Positions 11,781 to 22,292 of a stretch of DNA of 64,000 bases are shown here, one piece after another (within the stretch, counting starts at the first letter, position 1; each line of letters opens with the position of its first letter). Position numbers and translations under genes: made by a program. The stretch is taken from the NCBI GenBank assembly GCA_023078555.1, contig CM041201.1, forward strand, positions 1,743,713-1,807,712, in the 5' to 3' direction. A model generated the notes under the pieces. The model saw only the letters and a list, made by a program, of their open reading frames with translations. It made no database searches and was not told the origin of the DNA. The DNA comes from Ulva prolifera. Its lineage: Eukaryota; Chlorophyta; Ulvophyceae; Ulvales; Ulvaceae.

Positions 11781-13675
11781 TTAAGCGAGATAATCCATAC
11801 CAAGGACAGCGTCTATGCCGTCTAGGACTGGCAAACCCTGGAAGCGTTGTTTGAATTTGTGTGCTGCTAGCTTGTGTGTGAGCGAAGGGGTGACGCCTTC
11901 GAGCTCGACGGTCGAGCCATTTGCGAGCATTGCATTGTGTTGTTCGAATGCAAGCGCGAGTGGAAGCCTCATACCGTAAGTTTAGTTGGGCGAAATGTTA
12001 AGTATGTGTGCGGAGTACTTAGCTAAGTACTCCGCACACATACTAAACATTTCGCCCAACTAGCTAGCACATGACGCCTGAGATCTGGGATCACACCTGC
12101 ATGGTCAGTATCTGAGTCAGAGACTTGCACCATGACCTTGTTCGACCTATACAGAGAGCTGTAATGTGTCTTCTCATTCGCGGGCTGGTGACTGCCACGT
12201 GTCACCCCGTGCGTGCATTCGCATGTGCACCTGCCTTGTGCGCTACGAGGCACTTTCACAACATGTGTGCACCACGTCCGGTGCATGCAATTCCGACGTC
12301 GTTCTGTGAATGTGCCTTCCAGAAAGTTGGCGTCAGCTCCGGTGTCAATGAGCGCGCGGCAGGGTGCGCCTGCGATTACTACATCAATTATGATGCACTT
12401 GTGGGCGTTGTGCTTGGGTACAGTCGCGCGCAAAAGGTGATATGTTCGTGGCTCGTGGGCCACCGAGTAAGATGTGTGTGAGGACTCGTGGGCCTTGGTA
12501 AATGCGGGGATCTGCACAGCTAGTGCATGGGATGACTGCTGCGGCTCGGGGGCCGTGGTACTAGGGGATGGTTGTGATTGTAGTGCATGAGACACACATG
12601 CCAAGCTCGTGAGTTGCGGGCGTGTCTAGCGACGCTGGGCGCCGCCGTGCTGAAAAATTCCCTGCATGGGTTGCTGGGACTGCGGCAGGCCTTGACGCTG
12701 TGGCCAGGCTGGCGACAACGCAAGCACAAACCATTGTCAATGCCTCGTTGTCGTTATGCGTCAGTTAGTCGAGCGAGACGCGGCTCTTCGACATTATATG
12801 ACGTGTCATACATCGGGGGTACATAGGTCGGTGGCGCAAACCGCTGGACACGTACAGCCAACTGTGCGGGCGCGGTAGCTGCTTGCAGCTGCGTTGGCGA
12901 TGCAGCAATATGATGTGACGGTGCATGGATGGTATACGCGTGCAGCTGCGGGAGTGGCGCTACAATACCATGTTGCATGGTAGGAGGCATCATCATGTGA
13001 TTGAATGATGGGCGTGCATGGAAGGGCGGGCGCTGATTGACGTGCTCATGCGGCGGGCGTATATTATGCTCATGACGGCCACTGCGAACTGAGTGCATCG
13101 GCTGCGGACCCGGCTTCGGAAGTACCGGTGTGCGACCAAGAGCTGGAGAGCGTGAGGCGAGAGCTGTCGGCATGGCATTGACAGCCGCGGCGCACGCATC
13201 TGCAAGAGTCTGCGGGTTCTTGTCAGCCATGGCTAAGCAAACTTGTGGATCGCGAATGATTTGCCAGAGCACCGCGAGCTGGTCCACCTCGCGGGGCGGT
13301 TCATCAAGAGTCGACAACAACCCGTTCATGCGGTTTTACTGCGCTTCGAGCGACTTGTAATTCGCGTAGCGTGGGGCACCAAAGAATTCATCACGGATGC
13401 CGGCTTGTGCCTTGCGTCCGGACACATAGCGCTTTTTGAACGCGTCGATGAGGTCTTCGATCGTGTGACCAGGCAATGAATGCGTGACTTGGTCATACCA
13501 CACAGACGCGGCACCCAAGAACTTGCCACCAACAGACACGGCCAGCTTGTGGCAATCGACATGATCACCGACATACACAAGTGCACTCTTGATGTTGTAC
13601 AAAAACTATCGGACGGCATTGTACCCTTCTCTGTTGAACTTGGCGACACTTTGGATTCAACGGCGATGCACCTGA
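11781..13675 (-). mobile_element. Ty3/gypsy gag-protease fossil
   Basis: Remains of a retroelement gag and protease on the minus strand. Parts from high to low coordinate: a gag-like region (13,602-13,336; KFLGAASVWYDQVTH and DLIDAFKKRYVSG), a Pro/His-rich linker, a CCHC zinc knuckle (about 12,729-12,670; CLRCRQPGHSVKAC), a retropepsin-like aspartic protease motif (ALIDTGADANFL, about 12,350), and a later protease segment ending DAVLGMDYLA at 11,781. An 80-bp palindrome is inserted between the two protease parts. The copy is broken in several places and is old. CACTA element 1 begins directly at its upstream edge (13,676). It may be the 5' half of the same element as the pol remains at 1.5-3.8 kb. 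Confidence 0.85.
11983..12062. repeat. 80-bp near-perfect palindrome
   Basis: Two 40-nt arms without a spacer: TAGTTGGGCGAAATGTT reads in at 11,983 and its complement reads out at 12,062, meeting at AGTACTTAG/CTAAGTACT. There is one mismatch between the arms. It lies between two protease parts of the gypsy fossil. No target duplication is evident. It could be a tiny foldback element or the product of an inverted duplication at a break. Confidence 0.92.
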
Positions 13676-13697
13676 CACTAGGAGAATGGCGACACGG
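13676..13697 (+). repeat. Left terminal inverted repeat, element 1
   Basis: Starts CACTAGGAGAATGGCGACAC. It matches the complement of the right end at 31,557-31,575 over 19 bp without mismatch. The first 104 bp of this end differ from the left end of element 2 at a single base. Confidence 0.95.
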
Positions 13698-13779
13698 TGA
13701 ATCGGAGAGCTGACGTAGTGTGTGCGGAGGGGCAGTTGGAGAGCCTTCGGAGAATCGGTGGAGGCCGGACGTAGGTTGC

Positions 13780-14495
13780 ACGGACTATCGGGGCAATGTT
13801 GCGGAGGTGGGCAGGATGTTCCGTTTCCCGTCCGGTGAGTCACAGGGCAACGCTCGTTGCCTTCAGCCTCTCCGTCGGAGCTCCATTGGACGTTGAACGG
13901 AGGAAATCACGGATCCGTTGGCCGTCCGACGGACGGAGAACGGAGGTTTGCATAAACTGCCTGATCCGGTCCGCATACGTATGGCGTCCGACAGGGGGCG
14001 ACGGACAGCAAGGGCTGGGCCGTAGTCCATGGTGATTTCTGACGTGCGGCTTGTGAGGCATGTCACAAAATGTCAGGCATGTCACGAATGGTTCGTTACT
14101 CGTGGACACTGATACATTCGTGACTCGACCCGTGCACTTGTAGACACGCAGCAATGAGTCGCCAAGAGCGTGCTGGGCGTGAGTTGCATCAATTGACATG
14201 TACATGGTGTTGTGTTCGGCGTGCACGCATGCGCACGTGCACGTGCTTTGATTGGGAATCTAGTGTTGACCATTTGGGGAACGTGAATACGGGACTGGAA
14301 TTGGCTGCTTGCCTGAATCAGTGATGTGTGTGCTTACATTGCCTGCACTTCCCACATTCAGAGCAAACATTCTCAGTCAGTCAGAGCAAACATTCTCTCC
14401 TACAGGGACACTCAACATCCCGTAACACGATATGCACCCCACCGGGAAAAGGCTCTATGGTGGACGATCAACCAATATTGCCCGAAGTGCCTTCG
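13780..14495. promoter_or_regulatory. Subterminal repeat zone, left end of element 1
   Basis: No gene. Between about 13,800 and 14,020 there are many short copies of CGGAC/GTCCG, CGGAGG and CGGATCCG in both orientations. Such clustered short motifs next to the terminal repeats are typical of CACTA elements, where an element-encoded protein binds them. The rest up to the end of gene C shows nothing clear. Confidence 0.6.
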
Positions 14496-17137
14496 CTACT
14501 TGTAAAGCAATAAGGAGTCTTGGATCTTAACCAACTCCGCCTGCAGGCATGACCAGATGCATGAGTCAGGGGCAATCATCCGTGTCTCCCAGACCACCTG
14601 GGATCCATTCGTGGTATGGGTTAATCATATGCAAGCAATGATTTAATACAGACTTTGGTGTTAAATGTAGTATCAACTGTATCGAATCAAGATTGACGTA
14701 CCGTGAATAGCGCAATATCATCTTTTAGTTTCTTCACTTCCGGTTTCTTACTCGTGGGCCGATATGCCGCCAGCCGAGTCTCGTACTCCATAATCTTTGT
14801 CTTCAACTCATCACGTGCTTCTTCGTCAGCTTTCTTGTCGGCCTTGGCCTTTCGCCTCGCGATCGCGTCTTGAGACTTCTGCATCGCGCAAGAGCTCTTC
14901 CAGCTGGCAGGGCATTGGACGGGGCAATTACCCACGGACAGAGATCTCAGACACAAGCAGTTATCTGGAGAAGCCGTACCGGTGCCATGGCTTGCACTTC
15001 CATCTCCGGTGAGGGGCTGCGTGCGTCCGCAGGCTGATCAGGTTCGGCCGCTTCATCCGACGCGGCGGGATCTGCCTCGTCCGCTTCCGGCTGCTGTTCA
15101 CTGTTATCATGAACGGGTTGGTCTGCCCTTGATCGTCGCAGGAGTGCTCGTGGTGGGGATGGCAGATCGTCGAGCACCTTGCGCCGTCCTGTGTTGGGAT
15201 GACCTCCCTGTCTCGATGCCTTGTTTGCGGTAGGTGCCTGCAGGCGCGCCTGCTTGTCTCGGTCGATGTCACAGGTAGAACACATTAGTGGCGTAGTCAG
15301 TACAGGGTGTCAGGTGGAAGTACCTTCCCACTCTTTCTTGGTCTCTTGCCAGGCTTCATGGGCGAGTCTGCGGTCCCTTCGATAGCGCGTCGGGCCCCAG
15401 TGATTGCCATGAGATTTTCGCACACATACACGCCGTCCTCCATTGCCCATGCCTCGGGCGTTTTCAATGGTTCGTGGTCTATTGGGGTCCGGTCTCCGCT
15501 AAAGGTGAACTGCACAGGCTCTTGGTACGTCGCGTGCAGTGCAATACAATGCATGACGCGCTGGAGTAGCCATTCGGCGAATGGCTACTCCAGCCGCGTG
15601 CAGTGCAAGACAATGCATGACACCGCACCGAGTGGCCATTCGGCGAATGGCTACTCCAGCCGCGTGCAGTGCAAGACAATGCATGACACCGCACCGAGTG
15701 GCCACTCGGCGAATGGCTACTCCAGCCGCGTGCAGTGCAATACAATGCATGACACCGCACAGAGTGGCCATTCGGCGAATGGCTACTCCAGCCGCGTGCA
15801 GTGCAAGACAATGCATGACACCGCACCGAGTGGCCACTCGGCGAATGGCTACTCCAGCCGCGTGCAGTGCAATACAATGCATGACACCGCACAGAGTGGC
15901 CATTCGGCGAATGGCTACTCCAGCCGCGTGCAGTGCAAGACAATGCATGACACCGCACCGAGTGGCCATTCGGCGAATGGCTACTCCAGCCGCGTGCAGT
16001 GCAATACAATGCATGACACCGCACCGAGTGGCCACTCGGCGAATGGCTACTCCAGCCCCTACCAAGGAGAAGGACGTACCTTGGATTCCGCTGCCTTGTG
16101 CAGTGCCGCGAGCAGATGGGGCTCTTTACGATACGATTCCTTCCTTCGCATCGCCACGTTGTGGTCATACGCCCGTCCCGGAAACTTCCTGCACACTCGG
16201 TAAACGCCCCTCAGGCTGCCCATATCGGGCCCGGGACGCAACACCCCAGCTGCATCAAAACAAGTCGAAAACTTAAGCGTAGAAAACTTAAGCATTAAGC
16301 TGCGCAGCGCACTGTTTGTTCTTGTTGCTGAGACAGCCAATCTGACTGTAGAAAGCGCTGCTGATATTCCTCGCAGCGACGTAACCAGGGCCAGTTTTTC
16401 CGTCCTGTACAGAAGATCTGTCAGTAAATACTGCACGCATGTATTATCACGGACAGGATCCAGGAGCTCACACAATAGGTCGGCAGCCACAGGTGCTGGA
16501 GGGCTGACCGCGGACGACATGTTCCAAGCACGTTGTTATTCTGACATGGCTGTCGCACCCCTGCTGCTGCTTTCCTCAGCGCGTCCGCGTAACCTTTCGT
16601 CAGCATGCTGCCTGGGTACATCCTCTCGTCTGCTGGGGCCTCCTCGTTGACGAGTGCAGCCACCAGCTTTCCTTGTTTGTCAGCCTCCGCCATGCGAGCG
16701 ACTTTTTTCTCCATCCCTGCCGTCCACATCAGCACCCCATCCTTCATGCGCTTCCACTTCTCGTCATCCTCGCCCGCAACCGTGGCGGTGGAACAGGCAG
16801 TGCCCTGCGCTGTCGGCGTTGCTGCAAAGCTCCCTCTCCCTTTCCCCAGCGGCTTCACGAGCACGGGCGACACAAGCACACCGGCTATGGTGCCTTTCTT
16901 GAAGAAGTACAACACGCAAGTCTTCAGTTTATCTTGACTGTCGATGTCTACGGTGCTGTCCTTGTCAACCGTCGACGCCAGAGTTAAACCGTCGACGCCG
17001 GCGCCTCTGCTCCATACGTTGCTCACCAGCACATCGAGCATCCCTCCCCCGTCCTCTACATCCTCTACATCATCTACAACCTCTTGCTCGATCACGACCG
17101 GCGAGGCGCGATGAAATGTAAACTGGAGCTTGGTCAT
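14496..17137 (-). CDS. Element 1 gene C, unknown coiled-coil protein
   Basis: Minus-strand, multi-exon gene without a recognised family. Exons supported by identical phases in the element 2 copy: 17,137-16,559 (193 residues, ATG start, MTKLQFTFHRASPVV), an exon ending at 16,080 (KFPGRAYDHNVAMRR), 15,509-15,324, 15,249-14,980, 14,878-14,702 and 14,540-14,496 (AELVKIQDSLLLYK, stop). At least one exon between 16,559 and 16,240 is not resolved. The 186-nt exon encodes EAWAMEDGVYVCEN. The next is acidic and Pro-rich. The 177-nt exon is a charged coiled coil (RRKAKADKKADEEARDELK). The intron 16,079-15,510 holds the palindrome array. By position and charge it could be the regulatory DNA-binding partner of the transposase (a TNPA-like role), but this is only inference. 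Confidence 0.7.
15562..16058. repeat. Palindrome array, 66-bp period, 8 sites, element 1 left
   Basis: Eight palindromes of the form GAGTGGCCATTCG-G-CGAATGGCCACTC, spaced 66 bp (first centred near 15,577, last near 16,038). Several copies have GGCTAC in the right half or CCACTCGG in the left half. Spacers carry GCGTGCAGTGCAA and ACAATGCATGACACC. The whole array lies inside one intron of gene C. Because 66 is divisible by three, long frames without stops run through it on both strands; they are not genes. Confidence 0.95.
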
Positions 17138-17454
17138 ACTGCGGTAATCGACGTAGATGTTTAGACACTAAGAGACGCAACGGCAGTAGGTGTTATTGTG
17201 AATCAGTATCAGACATAATTGTCCTGGCATGCTGTGCTGTGCCGCGCTTTCACTGGTAAGGCAGTCAAGCGTCGTTGCGGTGTCTGCCTTTGAATACCGG
17301 TCTGCCTCGATATCCCGGCGCACGTCCCGTCGCCGTGGCGGCCAGGCGTTCTGTGTACGTGTCGCTGTACTCTTTCGACCTGAATGCGGTTGTCCTCACA
17401 GTAGGTGCCAGAGACTCAGGTAGCCTTTCCACCCCTTTCTGCCGGCCGCTGGAG

Positions 17455-20400
17455 ATGGCATCCAGAAGGACGAGGGATGAGGTCGATGCCTTGATGGGAG
17501 AGATTAACTGTAAGCGTCTACTCCGTCCAGAGCGTGTGGGGAAGGATACACTTAAATTCCAGTGTCAAGCCTGTGGTGAGAAGTTCGTCAGACATACCAC
17601 CGCTCAAAACCACTATGAGCCTTGCCAAAAGCGCTTGAGGAGGGCCCCCGCCGCCCGTGCCAAGGGAGCCGCTGGTGGCCACGATGGGGCAGGTCCATCC
17701 TCGCGGCCACCTACGCCATTCTCCTCCGCTACCCTTGGGGCTGACGTCAGCGGGGTTCCCGATGGGGCTGGCCCCTCTTCGCCACAGCCCATACCCCCTG
17801 CGCTGGCTTGCCACCCCAACCATCCCGCCAACTCTGACGACCTTTTCGCTGTGCGAACCCCTCCATGCATCCCGGCGCTCTAGGCCCGCGTGCCTTGCCT
17901 GCTGTTGTTTGGTCTGACAGTGACTGATGTGGCCCATGGGTGGGCCCGCTGTGGACCCAGGCCGGGCGGTGCGGCTGCCCATACCTGCATCTGCAGCTAC
18001 TGCACTAATTCGCGTGATTTTACAGCTGCCCCCACCCTCCGACATCGACGAGGCCGAGTACCCCGCCCGGGATACAGACTCGGACTCCTACTTCTCAGAC
18101 GCTTCTTCCATCCCCTCCTCGTCCGAATCAGAATACAGCACGGACGGGTCCGAGGTGTGGCAACTTTAACATCGGGGCATGTTACGTCGTGTCTCCCCTG
18201 GCGTGCTGATTTCCCAGGTCACATGTGTATCCCTCTTGCAGGACGATGACGTCGACAGCCCCCCCCCCACCACCGGGGCCCGGAAGGGCTCAGGAGCCTG
18301 GTGGCATAAGCAACGAAAGAAACACATATACACCGGGAGCGTCCTCACCGTACTTACGGTGTGCATGTGGATTGCGCAGTTGAAGAGCCTCTTTCGCATA
18401 CAAGACGTGGTCGTCGATACATGGTGCAGGTTCATACATTACCTCTTGCTACCTGATGGCAACTTTTTCCCACCCTCGTTCCACCTCGTCAAGGCAGTGC
18501 TGGATGTCCCGGATGTGTCGTCCGTGACGCGGCACGTTTGTCCCCAGTGCTGGGAACTGTTTCCTGAACTTGATCCAAGTGACCATCAGCATCACTTGGA
18601 GGACACCTGTGGCACACCTGGATGTACACAGCCACGGTTCGATGTCGACCTCACGGGAAAGGGTGTCCCAGTCCGCTCTGTCTTCTACTTTGGTGAAGAG
18701 GCCTCACTGAAGGACCTCCTGCTGCAACCGGGGCTGCTGATGAGCATCCAAGAAGCCAGGGCAGCAGCGATCGAGGACAAGACCAGCTTCATCAACTCCC
18801 CTGCAGGAAAGGCCCTGGACAAAGCATATGGGAACAAGATTACAAACCCAGAGGCCGGGGAAGTCGTTCTGCTGTTCGGTCTCGGTGTGTTCAGCCCTCC
18901 CCATCTCTGTCGCTCTGCTTTCTGGAAAACGCAGTGAATTGTGTCCCTTGGTGGCCTCACCACTCACTTGCAGGGGGGGATGCTGCACAACTGTATGTCA
19001 ACAAACAGCACGGCGTCACGATCTGGGGGATCCGCCTGCTTGATCTCCCGCCCCATCTCGCATGTACTAATGAGGCCTGGATTCCCCTTGGTGTGGTGGA
19101 GGGTCCATCCGAGCCGACATGCATGGCCAGCATTCTGGAGTCCGTGGTGGCGTTCTTCAAGAAGCATGATCGGGGCGCGCACTCACCTTGCCTGCCTGGC
19201 CACTGGCGCGTGATGTGTACAGTTCCCGATCACGTAGTGTCTGGCCCCCGCACCGTGTGATGGCTTGAATGCAGGAGCTGGGGGTGAGGCACTCAAAATC
19301 ACACTGCCAGGGGGCGAGGTACTGTCCGTTTGGCCGGTGCTCTGCTGTGTGGAGGGGGATATCCCCTGGCTGGAGAAGCTTACTAACAGCATCGGTCATA
19401 CGGCCAAGAGGGCATGTTTCAGATGCGCACAGAACGGCGTGTGGGTGTTCGCCGCCAACACTGTGAGGTGCGTAGTGTCTGCGTCCAGGCACATCCCACA
19501 CCTGCCTGTCTTGGCCCTAACGTTTTCTTCCAACCACTCCTCACCTGCGTGCAGGTGGCTTGGACACCATCGCCCTCTACAGCAGCCCGCCCCCTGCTAT
19601 GTCAACGGGCCTCTGAAGGGGAAAACTCTCACTCCAGAGGAGGAAGCTGCAGCATCGACGGCAACCCCGCGGATGGTGGCCGGGAGTGTGCAACCCGACG
19701 CAGGGGGCATCCCCCCGCGGACTGCGTGGACTGAACCGCAGCCGGTGCCACCGAGTTCATGGATGTCAGACAACCGACTGAAGTACTCGGCAGCGGAGAT
19801 CATGGCCAGGGGCAGGAAGGGCGACAAGATCGCCGCCCAGGTGCAGCTTCGTATGCTCGGTCCCTATTCCCCATTCCCGGACTACTGCATTGATCGCTCT
19901 GTGGCCACTCCATCTCGATGTTCACCATACTGTCGCCAACACGACCTGAAAGCCGTCTGACCAATGCCACTAGCAGGTGGCGCAGACGGAGTGCCATTGC
20001 ACCCCCGCAGGAATTCCCAATGCATGGGTGGGCGTTCAGGTGCATACTCCGACCTGGGATCGATTCCGCAAAAAAGACACGCCGGAGTTAAGGGCTAAGC
20101 TCGCCAAGGATGAGTACAAGCTATTGGGTGTGAAAGGGTCCCCGCTGTTCAGCATCCTCTCCTACTTCAAGTTCGCCCTGCACCCTCTGCCGCATGCTGC
20201 TCCCTGCCTTGCCTTCGAGTCAATTTTGTGCACCCCATCATGCGTCGCGTGCAGCCCCTGTCATTTTTTCCGGCTTGGAGTGGCGCACGTCTTCCTGCTT
20301 GGAGTTCTGATGGACTTCTGGAACCAGTGGCTCCCTCCCCTAGGCAGGAAGAAATCCAAGAAGGCGCCCCCGACAGGGCCCTGCGCCCTGTACCGGTTGC

Positions 20401-21964
20401 CGGAGGATGTTGTCAAGGCGATCGCCGCCAGAGCTCCCCATATAATGCAGACGTCTCTTTTCAAGAAAGTGCACACTGACATCACCAAGTGCGTCACCTA
20501 TGCCGTCAGTTCCTAGGCTGTGCCGACACTTCCCCTGCCTGTGGAGGGGCCCACCTGTAGCCGGTCATCGCCGTGTCATCACCTCTGCATGAATCACTTG
20601 ACGGAAGGGTCTCCTGCAGGCACCGCAGTCGGTGGTTCATGGAGGACTGGCTGGCCTTTACTGAGACATTCTCCCTGTACCTCCTACACAATCTCCCGTG
20701 GAAGCCGTCCGAGTTGCCAATTCGGAAAGTGTTTGAGCAGATGTGGGGGCTCCTGCGATCAGGGGCCCTGTATTTCCTCAGATATGAATCGGGGCAGCAC
20801 ACACCAGCCCGGATCACACAGGCCCAGGGGACGCTGCTGCAGTACGCCAAACTCGCGGAGGAGACGTTCGAGGGAGCTGCTATCAGTACCTACAAGCTGC
20901 ATCTGGCGGCTTGTCACCTCCCTGATCAGGTGAGGTGTTGCGGTGCAGCCTTCTTCAGTCTCGAATTCTGGATAGAGCGGATGGTCCAGCTGCTGAAGAG
21001 GCTGATCAAGTACCGTTCCACTCGTTGTCCAGAGCAGGTGTATGTGAACGATGAATTGCTTCGTCGAACTTGCATGCGGTTACTGCACGATGCTGGCACA
21101 GTGAATGCAGCCATGACAACTCTGTCGGATGCCATTGCCACCGAAAAACGCCGGAGGGCGCGAACGCGCAGTGGCAGGTCAGCACCCGAGCAATCTCTTG
21201 ATATTGACCGGGTTACCGGCCGGGTGCATGGTGCTGGCAGGGAGCTGTCTCTTTCGGAGTCAGCCGAGGTGCTCCCTCTGGACTTCAACGGAGGGGCCAT
21301 TTCCGGGCTGCCGTACCTCCTCCTCCACCAAGACTCCCTCCAGGAAGAGGGCTGGCCTACGCACCGTCGCCTGGGGGCGGGCCATGCCCGCCGGGTGGCT
21401 GTCACCCGGGCTATCGGGTTGCCGGTGAGAGGTTCTGTAGATGAAAGTCGCAAGGAGGGCACAGTGACCCTGTGCAAATTCCAACGGGTACAGTCCCGCG
21501 TGGGGGACGTCTTCAGCAGTGCACAACAGTCAACACAGGGTAAGAAGGATAATAAGTGGTGCCTCGTGAAGTACCTTATTGAGGGGGGTCGGGGAGAGGG
21601 CGGAGGGACAGTGACGTACTACGTAGGGGAGCTGCAGTACTTGATGCGGGCGACGTTGCAGCCCCGGGACGGGGTCACCTGCGTGTCATGTGTGCACGAG
21701 CCCGACCCCTTGTATCTGGGGGTTGCCGACCTGTATAGGAGTACGGAGCCAGTCACACCCGGAGCCCGCGCGCCGGACCCCGTGTTGGGGCGGCCCCCCG
21801 AGTTTTTTTGTGTGGCGGGTGCACACCGTGGGTCCAGGGCGTATGAAGGCAGATACGTAATAGACGTGGATGCTGTGCCCTGCCAACTAGTCCCCGTCAG
21901 AAGTAGTGTACAATGTGTGCAGTATTGGGCGACTGCCAATAAGGCTTCTGGCCGCACGGTGTGA
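17455..21964 (+). CDS. Element 1 gene A, Tnp2-like CACTA transposase
   Basis: Cut-and-paste transposase of the Tnp2/Transposase_21 type. Exons: 17,455-17,850, 18,026-18,154, 18,242-18,884, 18,974 to about 19,209, 19,289 to about 19,462, about 19,555-19,840, 20,040-20,170, 20,255-20,488 and 20,620-21,964. The phases of exons 1-3 and 7-9 fit; the start of exon 6 is unresolved. Exon 1 has a C2HC zinc finger (CQACGEKF...NHYEPC), exon 2 is acidic. GGDAAQLYVNKQ holds the probable first catalytic Asp. IRLLDLPPHL...VVEGPSEP and GDIPWLEKL...RACFRCAQNG align by eye with the Tnp2 LPP and inDfPAYG...CPhC regions, VAHVFLLGVLMDFW with its DPMH...LLGV region, and ISTYKLHLAACHLPDQ...FWIERMVQLLKRL with the DUF4218 region. 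The position where Tnp2 proteins have D-x-x-H reads G-V-A-H. Confidence 0.88.
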
Positions 21965-22292
21965 AGGACCCTTGCTGTCATGTAAACTATCCCTTCTGTC
22001 CCTGAGGGACGGATCATTTGGGACCAAGATGGACCGAGACGGGTCGTGTTCAGCGTCAACATATGTACACCGGTGGTCGCCTGCCTCATCCAGTCCCTGT
22101 GCTCAGTGCCCGTGTAGCCACATGTGGCCTTCTTCGACCACCGGCGTCGCAATCGCTAGCGCATGTCGTCTCCATTGCACAGAATACTACCTGTCGATTG
22201 TGCAATCGTCTTTGCCAGTGTATGTTGACAATGACGAAGGAGTGAGGTTTCAATTCGCGGTGAATCTCAGAGTACTGTCGTCGTGTGCAAGT
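21965..22292. promoter_or_regulatory. Spacer between genes A and B, element 1
   Basis: 328 bp between the transposase stop and the ATG chosen for gene B. The gene B frame stays open upstream, but in element 2 the sequence diverges upstream of the corresponding ATG (41,159), so coding is not conserved here. It probably holds the gene A 3' end and the gene B promoter; no TATA-like motif stands out. Confidence 0.4.

Noticed and set aside
15562-16058. CRISPR array
   Set aside because: The repeats are palindromic with nearly identical spacers, the genome is eukaryotic with spliced genes, and no cas genes are present.
15307-16276. Long repetitive plus- and minus-strand frames through the left palindrome array of element 1
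   Set aside because: The 66-bp period is a multiple of three and lacks stops, so frames stay open on both strands. They overlap a well-supported intron of gene C and have no protein-like composition.
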